Below are positions 52,610 to 61,863 of a stretch of 64,000 bases of DNA, one piece after another. The stretch's first letter is position 1; every line of letters begins with the position of its first letter. The notes under the pieces are model-generated. The model ran no database searches. It was not told where the DNA came from and saw only the letters and a program-made list of their open reading frames with translations. The position numbers and the translations under genes were made by a program. Origin of the DNA: JAGQVA01 sp033764335 (GTDB lineage Bacteria > Bacteroidota > Bacteroidia > J057); NCBI GenBank assembly GCA_033764335.1, contig JANRJC010000027.1:62001-126000 (forward strand), given 5' to 3'.

Positions 52610-52694
52610 TTCTCGCAAAGACCGCTAAGGTTTCGCAAAGGCCGCCAAGAGCCTCTTCGTGTACTTTGCGGGTTCTTCGCGATCTTTGCGAGAA
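52610..52694. repeat. Inverted-repeat intergenic element (CGCAAAG type)
   Basis: TTCTCGCAAAGA (52610-52621) and TCTTTGCGAGAA (52683-52694) are exact complements. Further inner pairs (CGCAAAGGCCGCC and GTACTTTGCGGG) extend the hairpin. Such CGCAAAG-rich units recur between genes in Bacteroidota. It follows the fixH stop by 18 bp and may end or stabilise the transcript. Confidence 0.7.
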
Positions 52695-52754
52695 TCACAG
52701 AGTATTTTCCCAAAGGGGTTTTCAACAAAATCTTCCTAAATTTTTATTATCACT

Positions 52755-53444
52755 ATGTTCCTCCCTGCTTTTTTCCTCGGTTTGTTCAGCAGCCTTCACT
52801 GCATCGGAATGTGCGGGCCGATCGCGCTGGCATTGCCCGGAGGGAGAAAACAGGGAGGAGCCTTCTTATTGCGCCGACTGACTTACAACCTGGGAAGGAT
52901 TGTCACCTACACGCTCCTCGGAGCGGTGGTGGGAGTATTTGGCGAAACCCTTTCTTTTGCAGGTTTTCAACAGGGCCTGTCCATTGCCCTGGGGGCCGTA
53001 TTATTGGGCCTCATAATCGCTACTGCCAACTGGGAGACAAAACTGCATATCATTCCGGGCCGATGGCTGTATCGGCTGAAAAACCGCATGGGCGCATTTC
53101 TAAGGAACGATAGCTACCCCTCACAGTTTAACATTGGCATACTAAACGGTTTTTTGCCCTGTGGATTTGTCTATTTGGGTCTTGCCGGGGCATTGGCAAC
53201 CGGCGATTTTTTTGACGGAATGGTTTACATGGCGGTTTTTGGATTGGGCACCCTCCCGGCGATGCTGGGCCTTTCAATGGCTAGCGGCTTTTTGCCCGCC
53301 ACCCTTAACACAAAACTTCGCCCAATCCTTCGTGGCGTAGCGATTGTATTTGCTTTTCTGCTGATCCTCCGGGGAATGAACCTCGGAATTCCCTATGTAA
53401 GCCCGATTATTTCTTCCCCCGGCGAAGCCGTCGTTTGTGAATGA
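52755..53444 (+). CDS. Sulfite exporter TauE/SafE family (DsbD-like) membrane protein
   Basis: 229 residues, about six helices. LGLFSSLHCIGMCGPIALAL, then RLTYNLGRIVTYTLLGAVVG, and the later NGFLPCGFVYLGLAGALATG are typical of the CcoH/CcdA-like 'HCxxMC...CGxVY' membrane proteins of cbb3 clusters. The two Cys pairs (CIGMC and PCG) may bind copper or shuttle thiols. It closes the cbb3 cluster, separated from fixH by a 163-bp gap with an inverted repeat. Confidence 0.87.
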   Translation: MFLPAFFLGLFSSLHCIGMCGPIALALPGGRKQGGAFLLRRLTYNLGRIVTYTLLGAVVGVFGETLSFAGFQQGLSIALGAVLLGLIIATANWETKLHIIPGRWLYRLKNRMGAFLRNDSYPSQFNIGILNGFLPCGFVYLGLAGALATGDFFDGMVYMAVFGLGTLPAMLGLSMASGFLPATLNTKLRPILRGVAIVFAFLLILRGMNLGIPYVSPIISSPGEAVVCE

Positions 53445-53491
53445 GGCGGGGATTGAAGGGGGAACGGAGTTAATGGATATTTAAGATGATG

Positions 53492-53524
53492 TTTGGCCTG
53501 AATAAACTTTTCATCGTATATTTA
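53492..53524 (+). promoter_or_regulatory. Putative promoter of the antitoxin/VapC-like pair
   Basis: TTTG (53492-53495) and TATATTTA (53517-53524, 7 of 8 to TAnnTTTG) are 21 nt apart, within the normal Bacteroidota spacing. The ATG of the antitoxin is 16 bp downstream. Confidence 0.4.
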
Positions 53525-53539
53525 TCAAAAAAAAATTGT

Positions 53540-53773
53540 ATGACAGATCGGCTCATCCTTCAACAGTTGAAACAAATGCCGGCTAATCTCCAGCAGGAGG
53601 TATTAGACTATATGGAGTATTTGATGGCTAAGTATAAGGTAAAACCTATTTTATCTTCTCCCAAAAGTACTTTTGGGCGGTACCGCGGAAGTCTGAATAG
53701 TGGTTTAACAGTAGAGGAAATAGACACTCAGTTAAAGCAACTTCGCGACGAATGGGAAAGGCCTATATTTTAG
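53540..53773 (+). CDS. DUF2281-like antitoxin
   Basis: 77 residues from the ATG at 53540. ILQQLKQMPANLQQEVLDYM, then EYLMAKYK, is the DUF2281 N-terminal helix pair, and the acidic C-terminal end (LTVEEIDTQLKQLRDEWERP) is typical of antitoxins. Its 3' end overlaps the PIN toxin by 22 bp, so translation is coupled. Confidence 0.82.
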   Translation: MTDRLILQQLKQMPANLQQEVLDYMEYLMAKYKVKPILSSPKSTFGRYRGSLNSGLTVEEIDTQLKQLRDEWERPIF

Positions 53774-54147
53774 ATACAAACATTGTCATATACTTTCTGG
53801 ATGGAAAACTGCCAGAAAAATCATTGGATTTTGTTGAAACCCGATTGAATAAATCGGGTAGTATTCTGTCTGTTATTACCAAAATTGAACTACTAGGGTG
53901 GCAAGCTCCTTCGGCACAAGCAACTCAAGTAATTGATCAATTTGTTAGAGAGAGTAAAATCATTCTTCTTTCAGAAGAAATTGTTGAAAAGACAATTGAA
54001 ATAAGAAGAAATTATAGAGTAAAACTGCCAGATGCTGTAATAGCAGCAACGGCAAAAGTTTGTGATTATGTATTGATCTCTCGTAATGATGGAGATTTTA
54101 GAAAAATTGATGGATTAATGTATGAAAATCCATTTTCTGAAGCATAG
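53752..54147 (+). CDS. PIN-domain toxin, VapC-like
   Basis: 131 residues. The PIN acidic residues are Asp8 (YILDTNIVIYFL), Glu46 (ITKIELLGW), Asp94 (LPDAVIAATA) and Asp113 (SRNDGDFRKI). The full core is present, so it should be an active RNase held in check by the upstream antitoxin. It sits between two respiration/metal clusters as a short AT-rich insertion. Confidence 0.9.
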   Translation: MGKAYILDTNIVIYFLDGKLPEKSLDFVETRLNKSGSILSVITKIELLGWQAPSAQATQVIDQFVRESKIILLSEEIVEKTIEIRRNYRVKLPDAVIAATAKVCDYVLISRNDGDFRKIDGLMYENPFSEA

Positions 54148-54204
54148 TTGAAACATACCACAGGTTTTTTTGTGTTTTGTCGTCTAAGGCAAAAATTACA
54201 AATT

Positions 54205-54891
54205 ATGAGGTTTTGCCTTTGGATTGTTTTCTTAATGTTTTCCAATTTTGTTTTCGCTCAATCTGCGCCGGGAAACATCCGGTTTAATCTTACCTTCGGC
54301 AGCCAGCCCGTGGAAATTGGGAAAAACTACTACTCCCCGGCAACCGGAGATAGTATAAAACTGGAAGTCGTAAAATTTTACATTTCTCATCTCCAATTTT
54401 TTCGAGATAACATACCGCTGGCTGTGTTAAAAAAACAACACATGCTCGTTGATGCCGGAAACCCGGAGACACTGCATTTTCCGATTCCGGAGGAGGCCGC
54501 CGGAAAATTCAACCGGGTGGTATTTAACCTGGGCACAGACAGCCTCACCAATGTCTCCGGTGCTTTCGGCGGCGACCTCGATCCGACAAAAGGCATGTAC
54601 TGGGCCTGGCAAAGCGGTTATATAAATCTCAAACTGGAAGGTGTGAGCAAGGCCTGTCCGGCGAGAAATCATTATTTTCAGTTTCATATAGGCGGTTATC
54701 AATCTCCTTTTCCCTCCTGTCAGATCATTGACCTTCCCGCAATCGCTAAGAATGACCTGACCATTGAGGTAGCGCTCGACTCCTTTTTTTCACAGGTGAA
54801 TATTGCCGAAACCTATCAGATTATGAGCCCCGGCCAACAGGCTGTTTCTTTTGCCCGACTATTTGCCTCTCTTTTCTCACTCGCAAAATGA
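54205..54891 (+). CDS. mbnP: MbnP family periplasmic copper-binding protein
   Basis: 228 residues from the ATG at 54205, beginning with a signal peptide (MRFCLWIVFLMFSNFVFAQS). The mature beta-sandwich has GNIRFNLTFGSQPVEIGKNY, FYISHLQFFR and the conserved tryptophan segment KGMYWAWQSGYINLKLEG, then YFQFHIGGYQSPF. In the characterised family the partner MbnH oxidises a tryptophan of MbnP to kynurenine, which then helps bind copper tightly. The stop overlaps the diheme peroxidase start (ATGA), the usual MbnP-MbnH pair. Confidence 0.88.
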   Translation: MRFCLWIVFLMFSNFVFAQSAPGNIRFNLTFGSQPVEIGKNYYSPATGDSIKLEVVKFYISHLQFFRDNIPLAVLKKQHMLVDAGNPETLHFPIPEEAAGKFNRVVFNLGTDSLTNVSGAFGGDLDPTKGMYWAWQSGYINLKLEGVSKACPARNHYFQFHIGGYQSPFPSCQIIDLPAIAKNDLTIEVALDSFFSQVNIAETYQIMSPGQQAVSFARLFASLFSLAK

Positions 54892-55931
54892 AAACCCTCC
54901 TTTTTTACCTGCTTTTCCCTGTACTGCTTTGTCTGGCTTTTGCCGGCAAAACCGGGTACGAATTTTTATACCCCGACTACTTCCCGACACCCGTTTATGA
55001 TTTCAGCAAAAACCCATTGTCAACCGAAAGAGTCGAACTGGGAAGAGTCCTTTTTTACGATCCGATTTTATCTAAAGACGGAGCGATCTCCTGCGCGTCC
55101 TGCCATTCGCCATACAATGGATTTGCTCATACCGACCATGACCTGAGTCATGGGATCGCCGACCAGATCGGCACCCGCAATGCGCCTCCCTTGTTTAATC
55201 TCGCCTGGCACACGTCTTTTATGTGGGATGGCGCAATCAACCACCTCGACATGCAGGCACTTGCTCCGATTAGCCATCCGAAAGAAATGGGTGAAAACAT
55301 CGAAAATGTCGTCAGAAAACTTCAGCATATACCGGGATACCCGGGTTTGTTTTATCGTGCGTTTGGCGATAGTCTGATTACGGGAGAACATGTACTGAAG
55401 GCACTGTCTCAATTTCAACTCACACTGGTTTCTGCCCATTCGAAGTACGACAATGTAAAAAAAGGAAAAACTCAGTTTTCCCAACCGGAGGAAAATGGAT
55501 ATGCACTGTTTCAGAAAAACTGCAATTCCTGCCACCGTGAACCATTATTTTCAAACTTTGGCTTTGCCAATAATGGCCTTCCCGTGGACACTACGTTATA
55601 CGATTTCGGGAAAGGACAGATTACTCAAAGAAAAGAAGACAGCCTGAAATTTAAAATACCTTCCCTGCGAAATCTCAGCTATACCTACCCCTACATGCAC
55701 GACGGGCGGTTTCGCAGGCTGAGTGAAGTCCTTAGTCATTATACCCACGGGATACAGGAAAATGAAACCCTTGCAGCCGAACTAAAAACTCCCCTTTCCC
55801 TTACTCCGGATGAAAAAACCGATCTCATCGCTTTCCTGCTGACACTCAACGACTCCGCTTTTGTATTTGATCCGAAACATCAGTTTCCCAAAGAAATTTT
55901 GCAACCGGGCGAAGGTTTACTCAAACAATAA
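54888..55931 (+). CDS. mbnH: Diheme cytochrome c peroxidase family enzyme, MbnH/MauG type
   Basis: 347 residues with an N-terminal signal peptide. Two c-haem motifs are CASCH (69-73) and CNSCH (212-216). HDLSHGIADQIGTRNAPPLF and KIPSLRNLSYTYPYMHDGRF are typical of the MauG/CcpA family. Next to mbnP it is best read as MbnH, which makes the copper-site modification, rather than a detoxifying peroxidase. It acts in the periplasm. It ends 28 bp before the YHYH gene. Confidence 0.88.
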   Translation: MKTLLFYLLFPVLLCLAFAGKTGYEFLYPDYFPTPVYDFSKNPLSTERVELGRVLFYDPILSKDGAISCASCHSPYNGFAHTDHDLSHGIADQIGTRNAPPLFNLAWHTSFMWDGAINHLDMQALAPISHPKEMGENIENVVRKLQHIPGYPGLFYRAFGDSLITGEHVLKALSQFQLTLVSAHSKYDNVKKGKTQFSQPEENGYALFQKNCNSCHREPLFSNFGFANNGLPVDTTLYDFGKGQITQRKEDSLKFKIPSLRNLSYTYPYMHDGRFRRLSEVLSHYTHGIQENETLAAELKTPLSLTPDEKTDLIAFLLTLNDSAFVFDPKHQFPKEILQPGEGLLKQ

Positions 55932-55959
55932 CATCTAACCGGGAAAATCATTATCCATT

Positions 55960-57333
55960 ATGACTAAAACATTTTTGCTCACGGGCTTACTGATAAGTGC
56001 TTTGACCAGTCAGGCACAACTCAGCCCGGCAATCACCTCATGGTTGCAAAACACGACCCTCACCGGGAGTTATTATATGTCCGGCAATCCTACGGCGATT
56101 GGAAACAATATTCTGGTCAACTGCCAGAAAGTGGAGTATTCGGCTGACTATGTATATGTAACCGCAACCGGAATTCCTGCTTACCCTACCGGGCCGTTTT
56201 TGGATGGAAACCCTTCACAGGCAACCAATCAAAGTTCGATTTTCCAGATACCGCTAAACCCTCAAAAAAATACAGGAACACCCACGGCCACCAATGGCGG
56301 CAATATCGGCATTTTTATCAATGGGGTAGCCCTTTTTGATTTTCGCGATGGAGTGGGATGGAATACCAATACCAGCAGCCTTTGCGGAGGCCCGGGCAAT
56401 CCTCCCTGTCCCGGAGGGCCGATGGCTACTACTCCCTGGAACAGGGACGCCATTCCCGCTGAAAGAGCAGGGTTTGACTGTGCCAAAGGACATCCCGCCA
56501 TGGGCAACTACCACCACCACCAAAACCCCTCTGCTTTTAAGCTGGATCTTCAGGTGGTATCCACGATCTGCAACCTGTATGATGCCGACGGGCTATACGT
56601 CATTGACAGCACCCAACATTCTCCGCTTATTGGATTTGCTTATGATGGTTTTCCCATCTACGGAGCTTACGGTTATAAAAATACAGACGGTACCGGGGGA
56701 ATTGTCAGAATGCGATCGGGATATCAACTTCGAAACATCACCACCCGCACAACATGGGCAGACGGTACAAACGTAGCTGACGGCCCTGCTGTCAGTGCAA
56801 CCTATTATCTCGGCTATTTCAGAGAAGACTACGAATTTGTGGATCATGCCGGACAAGAAGAATATCTCGACGAGCACAATGGCAGATTTTGTATCACTCC
56901 CGAATACCCCAACGGAACCTACGCTTATTTTGCAACCGTGGACTCAAACTGGAACTCGGCATACCCTTATATCGTTGGCCCCACATTTTACGGCGTGTCT
57001 GCCAACCGTTCTGTAACGGCAGTAACCGAGCCGACAACGGTTTATACCGGAACCACCGGAATCACCGAACGCGAATTTGAAAACCTGAATATTTCGGTTT
57101 TTCCCAATCCCTCCGCGGACCTGATTGCCATTCAGTTGGGTAGTGTGATCAACGAAAACCTACGGATAGAACTGGTGGATATTTCGGGCAGACGTATCGG
57201 TACTGCTTCGATTAATCAGGGAAGTACCATCGCATATTTCGACGTGCAGGCAGTACGCGAAGGTGTATATATGATTGTCATCTCCGGAGGTAATCAGAAA
57301 ACCACCCGAAAAGTAATGGTAACCAAATTGTGA
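55960..57333 (+). CDS. Secreted YHYH domain protein with T9SS C-terminal sorting domain
   Basis: 457 residues with an N-terminal signal (KTFLLTGLLISALTSQAQLS). The YHYH-type core has MGNYHHHQNPSAFKLDLQVV, DADGLYVIDSTQHSPLIGFA and YDGFPIYGAYGY. The last ~75 residues are a type A T9SS sorting domain (ISVFPNPSADLIAIQLGSVI to the end KVMVTKL), so it is probably moved across the outer membrane and cleaved or attached at the surface. YHYH proteins are often next to MbnP/MbnH and metal genes. The His-rich YHHH motif may bind metal. Confidence 0.88.
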   Translation: MTKTFLLTGLLISALTSQAQLSPAITSWLQNTTLTGSYYMSGNPTAIGNNILVNCQKVEYSADYVYVTATGIPAYPTGPFLDGNPSQATNQSSIFQIPLNPQKNTGTPTATNGGNIGIFINGVALFDFRDGVGWNTNTSSLCGGPGNPPCPGGPMATTPWNRDAIPAERAGFDCAKGHPAMGNYHHHQNPSAFKLDLQVVSTICNLYDADGLYVIDSTQHSPLIGFAYDGFPIYGAYGYKNTDGTGGIVRMRSGYQLRNITTRTTWADGTNVADGPAVSATYYLGYFREDYEFVDHAGQEEYLDEHNGRFCITPEYPNGTYAYFATVDSNWNSAYPYIVGPTFYGVSANRSVTAVTEPTTVYTGTTGITEREFENLNISVFPNPSADLIAIQLGSVINENLRIELVDISGRRIGTASINQGSTIAYFDVQAVREGVYMIVISGGNQKTTRKVMVTKL

Positions 57334-57363
57334 AAAAAACGGGCAATCCTCCAGGACTGCCCG
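57333..57363 (-). terminator. Terminator of the universal stress protein gene
   Basis: On the minus strand CGGGCA-loop-TGCCCG (57340-57363) is followed by GTTTTTTTC. The stop of the stress protein is 37 bp upstream (57400). On the plus strand the same stem follows the YHYH stop by 6 bp but with no T-run. Confidence 0.75.
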
Positions 57364-57399
57364 TCGTTCCGCTTGGCGAAGTTGTCTACCCGTACTAAA

Positions 57400-58314
57400 T
57401 TAACGCTTCTGCGGATTTGTAACTTTGGCGTGTTTTAAGGGAATTTCATCCTCGGGATCCCGTATCTCTTTCCATGTTTTTACCTGATGGGCATTGATGG
57501 TCAGAATCGGGATTTCCAGGTGGTTGACCAGGTTTTCGGTCAGACTGCCCGTAAAAACGCGCTTCATAGGTTCTTTTCCGAAGTGTGCAAGGGAAACCAG
57601 GTCTGCGTTCACTTCTTTGGCAAAATGGGTTACGCCGAGTTCGAGGTCCAGGTCCCCCCGCCCATAAATGGTACACGGGAGTGCCCAACACATTCTTTCA
57701 AAGGCTTTCATTTTCGTATAATCTTCCTCGCTGACCGTAAATTTTGGGTAGGCTGCCACATTCAAAAGGTGAATGCGGGCGTTAAATTTACGAGCAAACT
57801 CAATCAGTTTTTCGAAAGGTTTTTTCGCCATTTCGGAAAAGTCGGAAGCAAACACGATGTTTTTGAAGTTTATGTTTTCCGCCGAATGTTTAACCACGAG
57901 TACCGGACAATGCACATTGCGCACAATCTTCTGTGTCTGCGACCCCATAACCATTTCTTTCAGTCCCGTAGCTCCACTCGATCCCATGACAATCATGTCA
58001 ATACTTTCCGCATTTACGTAGTCGGTTACTGTTTTTACCAAGTCCCCGGCGGAGAAAGTGGTAATGATCCGTAGGTTCGAAGCGCGGTACTGTTCTCTTA
58101 TTCGGTAGAATTTTTTCCGGATATACTGAAGCAGGGCAAACGATTCGGTAAAATCATGTTGTGCATTGGGAGCCGTTTCATCAAATCCCGGATCCATATT
58201 TGCCCGATGGTATATGTGTAACTCTGCACCAAACTTCTCAGCAAGTTTGGCTGCCGTATCCAAGGCATAACCCGCACAGTCGGAAAAATCGGTGGGTACA
58301 AGTATCTTTTTCAT
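57400..58314 (-). CDS. Tandem universal stress protein
   Basis: 304 residues with two UspA domains. The first starts KKILVPTDFSDCAGYALDTA and has IVMGSSGATGLKEMVMGSQT (ATP-type G2xG9xGS/T) ; the second starts KNIVFASDFSEMAKKPFEKL and ends LVSLAHFGKEPMKRVFTGSL. They bind nucleotide and are induced by stress. It is monocistronic with its own terminator, divergent from the 715-residue membrane protein (155-bp gap). Confidence 0.93.
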   Translation of the reverse strand: MKKILVPTDFSDCAGYALDTAAKLAEKFGAELHIYHRANMDPGFDETAPNAQHDFTESFALLQYIRKKFYRIREQYRASNLRIITTFSAGDLVKTVTDYVNAESIDMIVMGSSGATGLKEMVMGSQTQKIVRNVHCPVLVVKHSAENINFKNIVFASDFSEMAKKPFEKLIEFARKFNARIHLLNVAAYPKFTVSEEDYTKMKAFERMCWALPCTIYGRGDLDLELGVTHFAKEVNADLVSLAHFGKEPMKRVFTGSLTENLVNHLEIPILTINAHQVKTWKEIRDPEDEIPLKHAKVTNPQKR

Positions 58315-58468
58315 AGTGGTCGTTTTTAGGTGTTAATCTGTCTTTTCGATTTCAGTTAGTTTTGGGCCTTATCCTTACATCACAAAACTCGTACTCTGGG
58401 TGGAGGGGCAAAAGAAGCCTCGTCATACCACACTATGATTTTTATCACTGCTTGTGTAACTTTGACTC

Positions 58469-60616
58469 ATGAATCTTTCCTTCACTTATTCTCCGGCCTG
58501 GATTTTTCTGATAGTGATTCTGGCTGCTGGTCTTACCTGGCTGATGTACCGGGAAACAAAGGGTCTGTTGCCCGCCACTCCGCGCCTTTTGCTGGGGATT
58601 TTCCGGTTTCTGGTTTTGACAACCATCGGCATCCTCCTGCTTCAGCCGCTTATCAGTTCCTTTTCCAAAATCACTTTCGCCCCGATTGTGGCAGTACTTC
58701 AGGACAATTCGGAGAGCCTGGTCATTCAAAAAGACTCTTCTTTTGTCCGGTCGGAGTATCCGGGAAAACTTTCGGAGTTTATGAATGCCTTCCCTGATAA
58801 GGATTATCAGACCGATCTTTATGCCTTTTCTTCGGATATAAAATCTTCGGTTTCGCCCGATTCCCTCAAATTTGACCAGACAGGAACCAATATTTCACAG
58901 GGAATAAAAGAGATACAAGACCTCTATCAAAATCAAAACCTCGGCGCAATTGTCCTGATAAGTGACGGAATCACCACGGCGGGCATCAGCCCGCTTTATG
59001 CCCTTGAGGGCGTGCGCCAGCCGGTTTATACCGTTTTGCTGGGGGATACAACCGCCCGTCAGGACGTGCGCATCAAAGAGGTGCTCTTCAACGAGATCGC
59101 TTACATGAAAAACGAAATGCCGATCAAAGTCAAAGTACAAAGTGTCGGTTATGATCAGGCAGATCTCAAGGTTACGCTTAGCAGTCAGGGGAAAGTTCTG
59201 GGCAGCCAGTCGGTGACTCTTGGAGGAGATAAGCAGGAAGGCGAAGTGTCGTTTTTTGTATTGCCGGAAGCACCGGGTCTGCGCCAGTATATCGTCCAGG
59301 TTTCCCGCATGCAAAATGAAATCACTTACCGAAACAATACCGCTCCGATATTCGTCAACGTGCTCGAAACACGGGTGAAAATTGCTCTTTTTGCAGGCTC
59401 TCCTCATCCCGATCTGGGCGCGCTAACCAAAGCCTTTGAACGCGACGACAGCTACGAGGTCACTTCTTTTGTCCTGAAACAACCGGGCGTTTTTTATACC
59501 AGCCCCACAGCCTATAACCTACAGGATTTTGACTTATTCGTCCTCCACAATTTTCCCCAAAGTGCGCTCGACGCCAAAATCGTAACGGAAATCGCCGGGC
59601 AAATCAAGGACAATAAAAAACCGGTGATTTTTTTCACCGGAATGTTTACCGACCTCCGCACGCTCGCTCCGCTGTTTGAATATATGGCCATTACTCCCAA
59701 AAACTTTACCCAAAAGGCCGAGGAAGTTATCGCCAATTTTAAACCTGAATACCGAAGCCATTCCACTTATACTTTCACGGAAAACTGGATACAATGGGCC
59801 AATTCGGCTCCGCCGGTATTCCGCAACCAGTCCAACTGGGAAGCAAAAAGCACCGCCGAGGTTTTTGCCACAGCCAAAATCAAAAATATCGCGCTCGATT
59901 ACCCGGTATATGCCCTGCAAAACTACCTGGGCCGAAAAAATATGGTTTTCCTCGGCGAAAACTTCTGGCGCATGCGCGCACACAGCTACCTCGAATCCAG
60001 CGACTTTGAGTTATTTGATGCCTGGCTTTTCAACAATATCAAATACCTTATGGTTTCCGACGACAAACGGAAATTTCGCGTAGCTCCGGCCAAAAAGATT
60101 TTTACCGGCAGCGAACCGGTCATTTTTAAAGGTCAGGTCTATGATGATAGTTATAACCCGGTTCCGGATGTGGAAATCAAACTGACAATGACCGCTCCCG
60201 ACGGTAAACAAAACGACTATTACCTCAACGAAACCGGACAGGCTCAGTATTTTCTGGAGCTTTATAACCTCGCCGAGGGAACCTACAATTACGTGGCCGA
60301 AGGACGCAAAAACGAGGTTCCGGTAGGCACCGACCGCGGCCAGTTTTCTATCGGCAAATCTAACGTCGAACATTTTCAGCTACAGGCCGACCGAGACCTT
60401 ATGCAGCAAATTGCCCTGCGCACCGGCGGGGAATTTATCTATGCCCGCAACCTGAGCGAGCTACCCGATAAAATCAAAGCCCTGCCCGCACTGAAACCTG
60501 TGGTGGACTTCAAAAAAGCCAATACACCTTTTAATCAGTTTGGATGGGTATTGGTTTTGCTGCTCATTTTGCTTTCGGTAGAATGGATTGTGCGAAAACT
60601 TTACAGCCTGCTTTGA
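58469..60616 (+). CDS. Large membrane protein with VWA-like region (Bacteroidota conserved)
   Basis: 715 residues. Three N-terminal membrane segments (YSPAWIFLIVILAAGLTWLM, FRFLVLTTIGILLLQPLI) precede a VWA-like domain around 80-200 (VAVLQDNSESLVIQKDSSFV, GAIVLISDGITTAGISPLYA). There follow Ig-like stretches and a class-I glutamine-amidotransferase-like portion (KIALFAGSPHPDLGALTKAF, IFFTGMFTDLRTLA). A C-terminal anchor ends the protein (FGWVLVLLLILLSVEWIVRK). This plan matches conserved hypothetical membrane proteins annotated near Bat-type VWA systems. No catalytic residues are evident. Its 3' end is 2 bp from the opposite barrel gene. Confidence 0.82.
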   Translation: MNLSFTYSPAWIFLIVILAAGLTWLMYRETKGLLPATPRLLLGIFRFLVLTTIGILLLQPLISSFSKITFAPIVAVLQDNSESLVIQKDSSFVRSEYPGKLSEFMNAFPDKDYQTDLYAFSSDIKSSVSPDSLKFDQTGTNISQGIKEIQDLYQNQNLGAIVLISDGITTAGISPLYALEGVRQPVYTVLLGDTTARQDVRIKEVLFNEIAYMKNEMPIKVKVQSVGYDQADLKVTLSSQGKVLGSQSVTLGGDKQEGEVSFFVLPEAPGLRQYIVQVSRMQNEITYRNNTAPIFVNVLETRVKIALFAGSPHPDLGALTKAFERDDSYEVTSFVLKQPGVFYTSPTAYNLQDFDLFVLHNFPQSALDAKIVTEIAGQIKDNKKPVIFFTGMFTDLRTLAPLFEYMAITPKNFTQKAEEVIANFKPEYRSHSTYTFTENWIQWANSAPPVFRNQSNWEAKSTAEVFATAKIKNIALDYPVYALQNYLGRKNMVFLGENFWRMRAHSYLESSDFELFDAWLFNNIKYLMVSDDKRKFRVAPAKKIFTGSEPVIFKGQVYDDSYNPVPDVEIKLTMTAPDGKQNDYYLNETGQAQYFLELYNLAEGTYNYVAEGRKNEVPVGTDRGQFSIGKSNVEHFQLQADRDLMQQIALRTGGEFIYARNLSELPDKIKALPALKPVVDFKKANTPFNQFGWVLVLLLILLSVEWIVRKLYSLL

Positions 60617-60618
60617 GG

Positions 60619-61380
60619 TTATAAAAAAATCGTTAAACCCACTTCCATTGGTGGAATAACCGGGTTTTTATACCCCTGACCGCCCCGGGGCGGGTCATTG
60701 GCAAATTCATCAAACAGGGCACTTAGGCGAAAGGAATAGTACAAAGACGCCCATTTATACCCCAATCTTCCGTAAAGCCCGTAGCGAATACGTTCAAACT
60801 CAGCTTCGATTTTTTCCAAGTCACTTACTTGTGTTTTGACCCGCTGGCCGTCAGAATTGACGTATTTTGTTTTGTAGGAAGCCGATAAAAGATAGCCCAC
60901 GTATCCTCCCGCTTCGACAAAAAACTTAGGATCGTTGTCCTCGTCCCGGCTGATATTGAGGTAAAAACCTAAGGGTAACTCAACATACGTGAGGCTGTGT
61001 TTTTCACTGGTAAGTGTAAAACTCAGCGAATCCGGTATCGTGGGGAAGGTTTTAATGGTAGTTTGGTTGTATTGAATACGAGAGAAGGCTACTCCGGGCG
61101 TAACACGGATGCCCATTTTATTTTTTGCCAGGGGAAACTTGATGCCCCCTCCAATAAAAAAAGTGCCGGAATTACTGCCGCTTATCGGCACAGAGTCCTG
61201 AGTCGAACTGACCAGCATCAAACCCCGATTGAAAACCAGATCAAACCGGGAAGGAGGATCGGAAGGAAGATCGTCTGCCGGAAGAGCCGGACTAAGCGGT
61301 TGAGATTTGATTGTGTCCTGAGAAAAACTATAAGTAAATAGAAAAACGATAAAAAGAAATGTGCCCGTAATGTATTTCAT
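60619..61380 (-). CDS. Outer-membrane beta-barrel protein (PorT/OMP_b-brl-like)
   Basis: 253 residues with a signal peptide (YITGTFLFIVFLFTYSFS, then QDTIKS). The mature part alternates amphipathic strands (GGGIKFPLAKNKMGIRVTPG, YVELPLGFYLNISRDEDN, FFVEAGGYVGYLLSASYKTK, RYGLYGRLGYKWASLYYSF), as in 8- to 10-stranded barrels of Bacteroidota. It ends VGLTIFL with the terminal aromatic of BAM substrates (Phe252). Function unknown. Confidence 0.85.
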   Translation of the reverse strand: MKYITGTFLFIVFLFTYSFSQDTIKSQPLSPALPADDLPSDPPSRFDLVFNRGLMLVSSTQDSVPISGSNSGTFFIGGGIKFPLAKNKMGIRVTPGVAFSRIQYNQTTIKTFPTIPDSLSFTLTSEKHSLTYVELPLGFYLNISRDEDNDPKFFVEAGGYVGYLLSASYKTKYVNSDGQRVKTQVSDLEKIEAEFERIRYGLYGRLGYKWASLYYSFRLSALFDEFANDPPRGGQGYKNPVIPPMEVGLTIFL

Positions 61381-61419
61381 ATTCGTATTATTGGGACAAA
61401 TTTAAAGGATTTTCGTCGA

Positions 61420-61863
61420 ATGAACCGGTTTAATATACGTGTCTATGGGATTTATATTGAGCGGGATCGCCTGCTTGTAACGGATGAAATTCGTTTTGGG
61501 CAGCGCATGACCAAACTTCCCGGTGGAGGCCTTGAATTGGGCGAAAGCATCGAAGAAGGCTTGAAAAGAGAATTTCTCGAAGAGCTGAGTGCCGAAATAG
61601 AGGTGGGAGAGGTGGTATATGTAAATCCTTTTTTTCAGCGGTCGGCTTTCCGGGAAACGGATCAGATGATATGTCTTTATTTCTGGGTAAATCTGCTTTC
61701 CCCGTTGGTAGGAACCTTTAGCGAAATCGAACAGGATTTTTCGGAGGAGGAAGGGGATCAGCAGATTTTTCGCTGGGTGCCGCTGGAAGACCTTTCGGAG
61801 GAAACTTTTACCTATCCCATTGACCGTGCCCTTGTACCCAAACTGAAAAAACTTCATGGTTAA
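61420..61863 (+). CDS. NUDIX hydrolase
   Basis: 147 residues. The Nudix box runs from Gly36 to Ala58 (GGLELGESIEEGLKREFLEE, then LSA): GX5E-X7-REUxEE with the final Gly replaced by Ser57. It probably hydrolyses a nucleoside diphosphate derivative. Upstream and downstream gene ends show that it overlaps the flippase start by 8 bp. Substrate cannot be told. Confidence 0.9.
   Translation: MNRFNIRVYGIYIERDRLLVTDEIRFGQRMTKLPGGGLELGESIEEGLKREFLEELSAEIEVGEVVYVNPFFQRSAFRETDQMICLYFWVNLLSPLVGTFSEIEQDFSEEEGDQQIFRWVPLEDLSEETFTYPIDRALVPKLKKLHG

Noticed and set aside
53446..53540. Alternative upstream start of the DUF2281-like antitoxin at 53486
   Set aside because: The added 18 residues are hydrophobic and basic, and the region contains the likely promoter; family members begin at the MTDR-type start.
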